Shown here: positions 8,387 to 17,127 of the stretch, piece after piece
How the letters are laid out: each line of letters begins with the position of its first letter
Numbering within the stretch: position 1 is the first letter of the stretch
Assembly (NCBI GenBank): GCA_937871295.1
Contig: CALMRE010000156.1
Location: 1-32,247, forward strand
Length of the DNA: 32,247 nt
Reading direction: 5' to 3'
Source of the DNA: an uncultured bacterium
Lineage (GTDB): Bacteria; UBP6; UBA1177; JAKLFG01
Notes under the pieces: model-generated
The model's input: the letters and a program-made list of their open reading frames with translations, nothing else
Databases searched by the model: none
Told to the model about the DNA's origin: nothing
Made by a program: the position numbers and the translations under genes

Positions 8387-9805
8387 ATGAAGATCGCGCT
8401 GATACATCCGCGGATCGTCGCGCCGCTCCCGGGCCCTCTGCCCGCCGCGGTCGGCGACCGGTCGGAGATCATGCCGCCGCTCGGGCTCCTCTATCTGGCG
8501 GGCTATCTGCGCGACCGCTCTTCCCACGATGCGGCGGTCATCGACGCGCTCGCGGAACAACTCGATGACGATAAACTCGCGGCGCGTTTGCGCCTCCTGT
8601 CCCCCGCCATCGTCGGAATAACGGCGATGAGCCATACCCTGCGCGACGCCCTTGCCGCGGTCCGCACCGTGAAGCGGACACTGCCCGGCGTACCGGTCGT
8701 CATGGGCGGCCCCCACCCGACCCTCTTCCCCCGCGAGACGCTCGCGCTCCCCGGCATCGACCTCATCATCGCCGGCGAAGGGGAACTGCCGCTGAAACTC
8801 TTGCTCGACGCGCTCGAAACGGGCGACGCGCTCGACACTGTGCCGGGGCTCGGCCGAAAGAGCGGCGGCGCCATGGTGCTTAACGAAACGCTCTGGTATG
8901 CCGACCGGCTCGACGATCTGCCGCCTCCGGCGCGCGAACTGATCCCGCCGGAACTCTACGGCTCGGCCCTTTCGACCCACCGGCCGCTCACCAGCATGCT
9001 CACCTCGCGCGGCTGTCCCTATCACTGTTCGTTCTGCGACCGGCCGCTCCTCAAGGGGAACCGGTGGCGCGCCCACACCGCCGCGGCGGTGGTCGGCGAG
9101 ATGGAGCGGTGCGCGGCGCAGGGCTTCCGGGAGGTGGTCGTCTACGACGATACCTTCACGGTCGACAGACAGCGCGTCCTCGATATCTGCGCCCTTAAAA
9201 TGACGCGGCTCCCCGACCTTCCCTTCACCATCCGCACCCGCCCCGATCTGGTAGACGGGGAGTTGCTTAAAGCGCTTGCCGCGGCGCGCTGCACGGCGGT
9301 CCATTACGGCGTCGAATCGGGCTCTCCGCGGGTCCTCGCGCGGCTATCAAAGGATGCCGATATCGGCAAAGCGGTGGCCGCCTGCGCCGCGACGCGACGG
9401 CTGGGCATGACGACGCTCGCCTACTTCATGATCGGCAGTCCCGGCGAAACGCGCGACGATATCGCGGAGACCTTCCGTCTCATCGACCGCATCGATCCCG
9501 ATTATCTCCATCTGACGGTGCTGATGCCCTTTCCCGGCACGGCGGTGTACCGAGAAATGCTGGATAACGGCCTGCTCAAAGAGGATGTCTGGCGTTCGTT
9601 CGCCGCAGACCCGGAACGGCAGTTCGAGCCGCCGCTCTGGGAGGGAACGTTTTCCCGGGACGAACTCCTGACGCTTCTGCGCCGGGGCTATCGCCGCTTC
9701 TACGGCCGTCCCGGCTATATCCTGCGGCAGTTGGGCCATATCTCATCGCCGCGCGAACTGTTCGTGAAGATACAAAAGGGACTGCGCGTTCTCACGATGC
9801 GCTGA
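8387..9805 (+). CDS. B12-binding-domain-type radical SAM protein
   Basis: N-terminal PPLGLLYLAGYL...VVMGGPHPTLFP...IIAGEGE (B12-binding-like fold); TSRGCPYHCSFC radical SAM CxxxCxxC motif; GVESGSPRVL. Confidence 0.87.
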   Translation: MKIALIHPRIVAPLPGPLPAAVGDRSEIMPPLGLLYLAGYLRDRSSHDAAVIDALAEQLDDDKLAARLRLLSPAIVGITAMSHTLRDALAAVRTVKRTLPGVPVVMGGPHPTLFPRETLALPGIDLIIAGEGELPLKLLLDALETGDALDTVPGLGRKSGGAMVLNETLWYADRLDDLPPPARELIPPELYGSALSTHRPLTSMLTSRGCPYHCSFCDRPLLKGNRWRAHTAAAVVGEMERCAAQGFREVVVYDDTFTVDRQRVLDICALKMTRLPDLPFTIRTRPDLVDGELLKALAAARCTAVHYGVESGSPRVLARLSKDADIGKAVAACAATRRLGMTTLAYFMIGSPGETRDDIAETFRLIDRIDPDYLHLTVLMPFPGTAVYREMLDNGLLKEDVWRSFAADPERQFEPPLWEGTFSRDELLTLLRRGYRRFYGRPGYILRQLGHISSPRELFVKIQKGLRVLTMR

Positions 9806-11228
9806 TGTGCCTCTCCCTGCGGCCGCCCGAGGCGTGCACATGCCGCACCAGCGAAGCGTGATACCGGAGACGCGACAGGAACGGCAGGCGGCGCGGCAGA
9901 CGCCAGAGCAGGCGGAGCATGCGCCACGAAAGATAGAACCGGAGATAGGTTCGCGTTATCAGAGAATTCAGCGGGATCCCGGTCGCCCGTTCATAGCGTG
10001 AGCGGCCCGAATAATAATCGACCGGCTCCTCCGCATCGGCGCCCCACAATTCCTCCGCCATCCGCGCGATCCGGGTATGCCGGAAATAGGCCACTTTGTA
10101 TATCGCCATCATGTCGAGCGCGGGGTCGAGAGCGAGCGTCGCGGTCCGCTCCAGTTCCTCTTCGGTCTCGCCGGGAAAACCCAGCATGAAACAGGCTTTT
10201 GTGACGATGCCGCGCCGGTGCGCATAGCGGATATTGTCCAGCGCCCGGTCGAGATCGAGCCGTTTCCCGACCAGTTCCTGAAGTCGCAAGGATGCCGTTT
10301 CAAGCGGAAAGAGCAGATGATAGACCCCCGCCGCCTTCATGAGGTCGATATCCTCCCCGGTCAGAAGGTCGCCGCGTATTCCGTTGGGAAAAGCGATGAA
10401 TAACTTCCATCCGGCCGACGCGATGCCTCGGAGAATGCGGTGCATCCGGTCGCGGTCGAGATTGAATACATCGTCGACGATATGTGTCTCGCGGATGCCG
10501 TGCCGTTCGTAGAGATAGCCGATCTCCTCCAGCACCCTCTCGGCGCTGCGGGGACGAAAACTCTTTCCCATGGTGTCATGACAGTAGGCGCACCGGTAGG
10601 GACAGCCGCGGGAGGTCATGAGGATGACATAACGCCGATCGGCATTGACGGCGTTCATCGGGGTATGCGGCACCAGATAGCGTTCGATATCCACCGCTTC
10701 GTAGTCGGGCATCGGCAGACGGTCGAGCGGAACGATAAGCGGACGATCGGGAGCAACGACCACCGCGTCGTCCCGGAGAAACGCCGTTCCCGGCTCACCG
10801 CGCGGATCCTCTCCCGCCGCATGACGCCGCACCACGGCAAGAAAGGTCTCCTCCCCTTCGCCGCGTACGACCAAATCCAGTTCCGGGAACTCCTTGAGCG
10901 CCTCTTCGGTGTTGCAGGTCGGATAGGCGCCGCCCGCGACGATAAGAGCGCGGGGCGCCGCGGCGCGGATCGCGGCCAGCCGTTCTTTCAGGAAAGCTTT
11001 CTCGAAGTTCATGAGCGACAGGCCTATGATGGCGGGTTGCGCATCAAGAGCCTTCGCGAGCGCCGCCTCGCGCTCTTTTTCGACCCGCAGATCGATCAGC
11101 GTGACCGCCGCCTCTCCGGGCAGTTCCCGCTTGATATAGGCCGAAAGCATCATGATGCCGAGCGGCAGTTCGAGATTCTGGTAGGCATGGAGATAGGTGT
11201 ACGGCTTTACCAGCAGTACCTTATGCAT
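9792..11228 (-). CDS. B12-binding-domain-type radical SAM protein
   Basis: LPLGIMMLSAYIKRE...VAGGAYPTCNTEEAL...VVRGEGEETF; TSRGCPYRCAYCHDTMGKSFRPRS CxxxCxxC motif; CFMLGFPGETEEEL. Confidence 0.87.
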   Translation of the reverse strand: MHKVLLVKPYTYLHAYQNLELPLGIMMLSAYIKRELPGEAAVTLIDLRVEKEREAALAKALDAQPAIIGLSLMNFEKAFLKERLAAIRAAAPRALIVAGGAYPTCNTEEALKEFPELDLVVRGEGEETFLAVVRRHAAGEDPRGEPGTAFLRDDAVVVAPDRPLIVPLDRLPMPDYEAVDIERYLVPHTPMNAVNADRRYVILMTSRGCPYRCAYCHDTMGKSFRPRSAERVLEEIGYLYERHGIRETHIVDDVFNLDRDRMHRILRGIASAGWKLFIAFPNGIRGDLLTGEDIDLMKAAGVYHLLFPLETASLRLQELVGKRLDLDRALDNIRYAHRRGIVTKACFMLGFPGETEEELERTATLALDPALDMMAIYKVAYFRHTRIARMAEELWGADAEEPVDYYSGRSRYERATGIPLNSLITRTYLRFYLSWRMLRLLWRLPRRLPFLSRLRYHASLVRHVHASGGRRERHISAS

Positions 11229-12081
11229 ACGGAGGACCGACGACCAGCGTACAGAGACAGGCCGCGCCGTACAGAAAACGGTAAAAAGCGCGGTGACGCA
11301 GGAAGCGGTGTTGCCGAAGTTCTCCCCGCAAAAGCGTCGACGCCGACGCGGTATGCAACAGGGAGGCTACGAGGAACGGCAGGCTCTGCGGGAAGCCCCA
11401 CCACCCCGCGCCGTAAAGAACGATCAAGAGGGATGCGCCGCTCACCGCGATGCCGAGGTGCAGCAGTATCCAGCGCCGGATGCCGAAACGGACCGCGCCG
11501 CTTGCGATACCGGCCGCGCGGTCGGCATCGTGGTCGATGAGTTCATGGTTGACATGTCCGGCGCTGAGTATCAGCGCAAAATAGAGCGACAGGAGCAGCG
11601 ATCGCATCCCGGGCTCGCCGATAAGCGCCCATCCCTGCTGGAACTGCGTGATGCCGACGGCGATATGCACGATCGTCCCGGCCAGCGGCACATACTTGGC
11701 GCCGTAGCGCGGGAAGGAGTAGAGGCCCCACAGGAAGAAGATGCCCAACGCGTAGGGTATCGCGGCGGGTCGCAGGAAGGCGAAAAACGCCAGCGCGCCT
11801 GCCAGCGTACCGGCCGAGACCGCGGCATATTCGCGCTCCGAACCGAACCCGGCGGCGGCAAGACGCGGATTGGCGCGGTCTTCGCGCAGACCGGCCCAAC
11901 TGTTGAAAGCATAAATGGAGATGATGACCAGATAGGATGCTACAAAGAACAAAAGCGCACGCGGGCTCCACAGCGCCGCGGGATCAGGCGCGGCGAACAG
12001 CGCGCCGACAAAGGTGAACCCGGAAACGAGAAGCGCTTCGACGCAGCGGTGGCGGCGGAAGACGACCGGCAACTGTTTCAT
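11221..12081 (-). CDS. UbiA-superfamily prenyltransferase-like membrane protein (divergent motif I)
   Basis: Multi-TM protein; motif I position YAFNSWAGLREDRAN, motif II HELIDHDADRAAGIASGAVRFG (DxxxD). ATG start overlaps the upstream stop (ATGA). Confidence 0.72.
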   Translation of the reverse strand: MKQLPVVFRRHRCVEALLVSGFTFVGALFAAPDPAALWSPRALLFFVASYLVIISIYAFNSWAGLREDRANPRLAAAGFGSEREYAAVSAGTLAGALAFFAFLRPAAIPYALGIFFLWGLYSFPRYGAKYVPLAGTIVHIAVGITQFQQGWALIGEPGMRSLLLSLYFALILSAGHVNHELIDHDADRAAGIASGAVRFGIRRWILLHLGIAVSGASLLIVLYGAGWWGFPQSLPFLVASLLHTASASTLLRGELRQHRFLRHRAFYRFLYGAACLCTLVVGPPYA

Positions 12082-13859
12082 TGCGACCGCCGGAAACGGA
12101 ACGCGGCAAGCGTCGGGCTGTCGAAGACCTTTTCCAGAAGCGGAGACCCCTCGAGCATCGAAAGGCCGACCCGGTCTTTCTTCAGTTCCATTCCCTTGTG
12201 GTATACGATCGCCGTGACGCCGCGCCGCGCAAGCCAGCCGACGGCCTCCGGTTCGGGCAGCCGTTCTCCGTGCTGGTAGTAGAGCATGCGCGGTGTCGGG
12301 AAGTAGCCGTTGAGACCGCTCACCGTGGAACGGCGGTGCAGGGACTGCCACTGCATATAGATGAGTTCGCGGTTATACTGAAAAAGATTGTCCCAACTGC
12401 TGGTGAACATCGATATCTCCGACACCTCCAGCCGCGGCTGGCCCGGTTCGCGCCGGATGAAGCGCAGCGGATCGTCGAACACGGCCGGGTCCCAGTTCTC
12501 CACCTGCATATTGAAATGGGAGGGAAGGTCCATGAACACCTCGTTCGGCGCGGTCGTCGCGACGAAGCGGGCGTAGTCGTCGGGCAGTTCTATATACCGG
12601 GCGACCGGCCACGCCTTGAAGGGGATCGGTATATTCTCGACGCCGTGCACGATGAAGACCGCGGCGATAACGGCATAGGCGGCGGCCCGCTTTTTCCCGA
12701 TCAGGAGGCGCACGAGACGGTCGAGCGACAGTCCCGCGCACAGCGACAGGGCAAGTAGCACCAGAAAGTAGGCGCGGTTGGTGACCCGCATATAGGAAAG
12801 GACCGGTATCCACGTGTAGAACGGGTAGAGCGGCGCGGGCGGCAGGAACTCGGCCTGCGGATGATACATCAGGTTGGGGCCGAGCGCGAACACGAACCCG
12901 AACGCCGCGATCAGCAGAAAAAGCCGCCGGTCGCGGTTCCACCGCAGCAGACCGTACACCCCCAACGCGGTCACCAGCAAGCCGATGAGATTGCGGTGAC
13001 GCACGAACCCCCAGTTCTGCGGGAGATCCACCAGCCCGCCGTAGATCGGGTTCTCGGGCAGAGCGGCTATGAAATCGAACGGCATCAGCGAGGTCATCCG
13101 CGCGGTGTAGAGCAGGCCGAAGGGATCGATGACATGCAGACGGGTCACCACGAAAAGGTAGAAGAGGAAATAGGGGATGGCGAGACCCCCGTACAGGGCG
13201 AGCGCCGCCGCCGCTTCGCGCAGGGAGGGGAGCGGCTCTTTTTTCAGCCGCTGATAGAGCAGTATCGCGGCGAGCAGCAGCGTCTGATAGATAAACACAT
13301 AGAGCGAGAAGTAGACCTCCAAGCCGCCGACCGCGGCGGCGGCCCAGAGATAACGCCCCCGCCGTTCACGCAGGTGGCGGACCAGCAGATAGGCGGCGGT
13401 CAGCGGAAGAGCGTAAAAATAGATGATCGAATCGTCTATATGGGCAAAGGCCATGTTCGAACAGGTGAAGGCGAACCCGGCGAAGATCGGCCCCGCACGG
13501 CCCGGCATGAACAGCGTCGCGAAACGGTACACGGCAAAGGCGGTCAGCGCAAAGATGGCCGTGAGATACAGATAGTAGGTCCAGAGATCCGACAGACCGA
13601 ACAGTTTGAGCAACAGGAACATCGCGCAGCAGCCGGGGGTGGACTCTCCGTAGGCGTGGAGATTCTCGATAGGATACATCGCGCGGCCGTATCGTTCGCC
13701 GGTCACCAATTCGTCTATCTTGAGGAGATATTGGTTGGACAGCGATATGAGCAGCCACGAATCGCAGTTGCCGGGAAGCGAGTTCTTCAGCGGGAACTGC
13801 AGAAAAAGAGCCCCGAAGAAAACGGTGTAGAGGATGAATACCGCCAGTCCGCGCCGCAT
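12078..13859 (-). CDS. Large polytopic membrane protein, possible GT-C-type glycosyltransferase
   Basis: About 593 aa, many TM segments, soluble C-terminal domain; MRRGLAVFILYTVFFGALFLQFPLKNSLPGNCDSW... Start at ATG 13859, 2 nt after the upstream stop. Confidence 0.6.
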   Translation of the reverse strand: MRRGLAVFILYTVFFGALFLQFPLKNSLPGNCDSWLLISLSNQYLLKIDELVTGERYGRAMYPIENLHAYGESTPGCCAMFLLLKLFGLSDLWTYYLYLTAIFALTAFAVYRFATLFMPGRAGPIFAGFAFTCSNMAFAHIDDSIIYFYALPLTAAYLLVRHLRERRGRYLWAAAAVGGLEVYFSLYVFIYQTLLLAAILLYQRLKKEPLPSLREAAAALALYGGLAIPYFLFYLFVVTRLHVIDPFGLLYTARMTSLMPFDFIAALPENPIYGGLVDLPQNWGFVRHRNLIGLLVTALGVYGLLRWNRDRRLFLLIAAFGFVFALGPNLMYHPQAEFLPPAPLYPFYTWIPVLSYMRVTNRAYFLVLLALSLCAGLSLDRLVRLLIGKKRAAAYAVIAAVFIVHGVENIPIPFKAWPVARYIELPDDYARFVATTAPNEVFMDLPSHFNMQVENWDPAVFDDPLRFIRREPGQPRLEVSEISMFTSSWDNLFQYNRELIYMQWQSLHRRSTVSGLNGYFPTPRMLYYQHGERLPEPEAVGWLARRGVTAIVYHKGMELKKDRVGLSMLEGSPLLEKVFDSPTLAAFRFRRSQ

Positions 13860-13861
13860 GA

Positions 13862-14803
13862 CTACAGCCTCGCCGGCAGAAAAAAGACCCCGAAAAGCAG
13901 TGCCAGCGCCAACAGCGCGAACCACGCGGCGTAGAGTTTCGCGGCGGCGGGGACGGTGCGGTCGGTCAGGAGCGGCGGCGTGAAGGAAATAAGAGCGACC
14001 GGCACGGCGACGATCGCCAGATCGGGCAGGTCGAGCGGCCGGTCGTGACGCGGCGCGATGAGGTATTCAAAAAACATATAGACCGCGCAGAAGATCACCG
14101 CCGGCACTATCGTGCGCCGCCACGCGACACTGCGGCGGAACCACTCTTTGAGCTCGGGCAGGAAAAGCAGCCCCGACAGCACGACGATGCCGCTCAGGAA
14201 CTGGAACGCGTAGAACTGCTGGGCGCGGAACATCGCCGTCAGTTTGAAGACCGCGTCGTGACTCGGTTCGACCGAGAACCAGCAGAGTCCGGCGGTCAAA
14301 AAGGCGCCGTAGAAGGCCACGCCGGTGTTAAGTATCGTTTTGGGGAGACTGCGGGAAAAGTACCACGATATGCCTATCGTGGCGATCAGCAGCGTCAGCA
14401 GTTCTGGGAACATCAGGAAGTTCTGTTCGTGGCCGTAGTGGAGTGTCAGAAGTTCGCGCGCGATCTCCGCCGGATCGCTGGACACCAGATAGTTGAGTTT
14501 GAACGGGTGGCCGAAGAGGACCGCGTAAAGCGGCGGGATGAATAGGATGATGCCGCCGGGGCCGAGATACATCAGTTGCCCGAACGGCGCCCGCAGTATA
14601 CGCCGGTAGCAGGCGGCGAAGAAAAGGAAAACATAGGTATACCAGAGAAAACGGTGGATCGCGACCATCGGATTGTTGTTGTCGGTAAGTATCTGCATCT
14701 CGACGAAGACCCGGCCGGCGGCCAACAGTTCGAACACCCCGAACAGTATCAGCATCCGCCACGGAAGCGCGATCCGCTCCCACCTGAAAAATGCGGCCAA
14801 CAT
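13862..14803 (-). CDS. Polytopic integral membrane protein of unknown function
   Basis: About 313 aa of hydrophobic segments; TGATG start/stop overlap with the upstream UbiA gene indicates translational coupling. Confidence 0.65.
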   Translation of the reverse strand: MLAAFFRWERIALPWRMLILFGVFELLAAGRVFVEMQILTDNNNPMVAIHRFLWYTYVFLFFAACYRRILRAPFGQLMYLGPGGIILFIPPLYAVLFGHPFKLNYLVSSDPAEIARELLTLHYGHEQNFLMFPELLTLLIATIGISWYFSRSLPKTILNTGVAFYGAFLTAGLCWFSVEPSHDAVFKLTAMFRAQQFYAFQFLSGIVVLSGLLFLPELKEWFRRSVAWRRTIVPAVIFCAVYMFFEYLIAPRHDRPLDLPDLAIVAVPVALISFTPPLLTDRTVPAAAKLYAAWFALLALALLFGVFFLPARL

Positions 14804-15636
14804 CAGGCACGGCCCCCCAGCATATCGACGATCGCCATAAAACCGGTGACGCACAACGCCGCCAACGCGGCCCGTATCAGCCGAGTATACAGGAATGGAA
14901 AAGATTTCTCAAGCGGATGGCGCAGCCGGACATGGATAAGCGTCGCCGCGAGCAGCAGCGGCACCGGCAGGATGAAGTAGCGCCCGCCCTGCGCGAGCGC
15001 CGCGCCGGACCCCGCCAACAGAAAAAGCGATATGCCCCAGAGCGCTCCGGGCGACAATACCGCCCGGATGGAGCGGCGGCCGGCGGCCGCGTCGCCCGCC
15101 GTATCGCCGATATCCTTGAAGATCGTCACCCCCGCGGCGAGCAGGATGAACGACAGTCCGAGCGGCACCTGCGCAGAGTCGCCGGTGATGAAGAAAGGGT
15201 GTATCAGTCCCCACGCCGTTATGATCGCCGCGACGAGCGGATGATCCTTGAACTTGAACGGGCCGGCCGAATAGAGCGTACCGAGCAGCGGGATGAGGAG
15301 CGCCAGAAAAAGGGCCGCACCACGGAACAAAAGCAGGCTTCCGGCGACCGCGAGCACCAGCAGAAGCGCCGTGTAGACCTGTGCCGCCCGCGCCGTCACC
15401 CGGCCCGCCGGGAGCGGCCGTTCCGGATGGTTGATGGCGTCTTCGGTGCGGTCGGTCAACGCGTTGAAGGCATACACATAGTTGTACGGGATGAGGGAGA
15501 GAAAGGCGGCGATACCGATATCGCGCAGGTCGAAGGAGCCGCGCGAAAGGTAGGGACCGGCAAGCGCCGTCAGAAAGGTGATGAAGCAGACATCGGGACG
15601 GTAAAGCCTGATAAGGGCGGTCACTTTCTCACGCAT
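14803..15636 (-). CDS. UbiA-superfamily prenyltransferase
   Basis: YAFNALTDRTEDAINHPERPLPAGR (NxxxDxxxD motif I) and FKDIGDTAGDAAAGRRSI (DxxxD motif II); multi-TM; start at internal ATG (MREKVTALIRLYRPD). Confidence 0.85.
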   Translation of the reverse strand: MREKVTALIRLYRPDVCFITFLTALAGPYLSRGSFDLRDIGIAAFLSLIPYNYVYAFNALTDRTEDAINHPERPLPAGRVTARAAQVYTALLLVLAVAGSLLLFRGAALFLALLIPLLGTLYSAGPFKFKDHPLVAAIITAWGLIHPFFITGDSAQVPLGLSFILLAAGVTIFKDIGDTAGDAAAGRRSIRAVLSPGALWGISLFLLAGSGAALAQGGRYFILPVPLLLAATLIHVRLRHPLEKSFPFLYTRLIRAALAALCVTGFMAIVDMLGGRA

Positions 15637-16229
15637 CGCGGGAAGGCGGTGCCGGCGTTCTCGACCACGATGAAAATGGCGGGGTCGTAAAAGTTGAGGA
15701 CCCACCGCTCGCCGGTGCCGTTCTCGACCGGGGAGGTGGACCAGTGCGGGCCGCAGAATTTATCGCGCCAGACCGTTTCCCAGTAACAGCCGGCGGGGCC
15801 CGGGCCGGTCGCCTTGTTCTCGTCATGGGCGCAGGGATGGTCGTTGTCCTCCTTCGCCCCCTTGTCCTTGCAGGGGTATTCAAGGCACTTTTCGGTCACC
15901 TTGCAGCGCCCGCCCGGTTCGAGATCGGGATAGCCCTCGACCATGGCGCGCAGTTCGTCGATGGTCGGCAGACGCCAGTCGAGGAACCCGGCCCATTCCA
16001 GATCGGCGCAGTACTGATCGGCCTTGTCGCTGGTTATCTGTTTCAGGTAGGTGATCACATTGTCGGGATCGTAACTCTGCCACATCAGGCGGGTCTCCTT
16101 GCCGACGAGCACCTCGTCGCCGTCGATGACCTGCACGGTGTAGGTCTCGTCGAGCGGAGACTCCGGCTCACAGGCGGAAAGGAAGATCGCCGCAGTAAGC
16201 ACGATCGCGGTCGCGTACAGATATTTCAT
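15621..16229 (-). CDS. DUF1566-domain lipoprotein with Cys-rich insertion
   Basis: Lipobox IFLSACEPE; ADLEWAGFLDWRLPTIDELRAMVE...CYWETVWRDKFCGPHWSTSPVENGTGERWVLNF...FPRCVR is the DUF1566 signature; Cys-rich insert CKVTEKCLEYPCKDKGAKEDNDHPC. Confidence 0.78.
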   Translation of the reverse strand: MKYLYATAIVLTAAIFLSACEPESPLDETYTVQVIDGDEVLVGKETRLMWQSYDPDNVITYLKQITSDKADQYCADLEWAGFLDWRLPTIDELRAMVEGYPDLEPGGRCKVTEKCLEYPCKDKGAKEDNDHPCAHDENKATGPGPAGCYWETVWRDKFCGPHWSTSPVENGTGERWVLNFYDPAIFIVVENAGTAFPRCVRK

Positions 16230-16274
16230 GCTCTCTCCCGTGGGATCGAACGACGGTCCGCCTGACGGGCGGAA

Positions 16275-17078
16275 CTATTCGTCATCGAGGTTGTTGTTGC
16301 GGGACTCCCAACTCATGTGCAGATATTCGCCTATCTTATCCGACACGAACCGGAGGATGTGGATATCGTCCTCGTCGAACGAGGAACTCTCGGTCTTGTT
16401 GATGAGTTCTATCATGCCGAAGGTAAGATTGTTGTAGGCGATGGGCGAGGCGACGATGGACTTGGTGGGATACCCGATCTTCTCGCTGATATCCTTGAAA
16501 AAGCGCGGATCCCGCTGGACATCCGACACGGCGATGAGGACGTTGTTGAGCGCCGAGAAGCCGGCGATCCCCTGTCCCATCGGCAGTTTGAGCCCCTTGA
16601 CGCCCCCCGCTTTCGGGCCGCGGCAGGCGACGAAGGTCAGTTCGCGGGCCGCAAGCGGCGCGATGGCCACCGACCCCGAATCGGCCGGTATATGCTTCAT
16701 GGCGAGATCAAGGAAGAAATCGAGCCCTTCCTGTTCCGGCTTGTCGAACCCGTCGAGCACCTCCTCGAATACCGCCGCGAGCACCTCGTTGGGGTCGCGT
16801 TTCCGGAGGGTGCGGCCGATGGCCTCTTCCGGCGCCTTGGCGGCGGCGGCGGTGCGGTTCGGGTCGATCTCGCGGATGAGGAACTTCTTGCCGCTCACCG
16901 TTTCGGTGACATGGATCGAACCATCCTCCTTGACATCGCAGAGGATGTTGTTCATCAGATGGCCCATACCGCCGCCTTTCAGGGCGTTCTCGAGGGCATT
17001 GAACCAGTTGGCGCCCTCCTCGCGGACGATCATCTCTTTAGAACCGTCGGTCGACGGGAAGTAAATCTCGAATTTCAT
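16275..17078 (-). CDS. GAF-domain protein
   Basis: C-terminal half: FFLDLAMKHIPADSGSVAIAPLAARELTFVACRGPKAGGVKGLKLPMGQGIAGFSALNNVLIAVSDVQRDPRFFKDISEKIGYPTKSIVASPIAYNNLTFGMIELINK. Confidence 0.78.
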   Translation of the reverse strand: MKFEIYFPSTDGSKEMIVREEGANWFNALENALKGGGMGHLMNNILCDVKEDGSIHVTETVSGKKFLIREIDPNRTAAAAKAPEEAIGRTLRKRDPNEVLAAVFEEVLDGFDKPEQEGLDFFLDLAMKHIPADSGSVAIAPLAARELTFVACRGPKAGGVKGLKLPMGQGIAGFSALNNVLIAVSDVQRDPRFFKDISEKIGYPTKSIVASPIAYNNLTFGMIELINKTESSSFDEDDIHILRFVSDKIGEYLHMSWESRNNNLDDE

Positions 17079-17127
17079 CGTTCCTCCGGGGCTGGTCGTT
17101 CTATAAAAGCTCGCGCGTCATTTTCCT

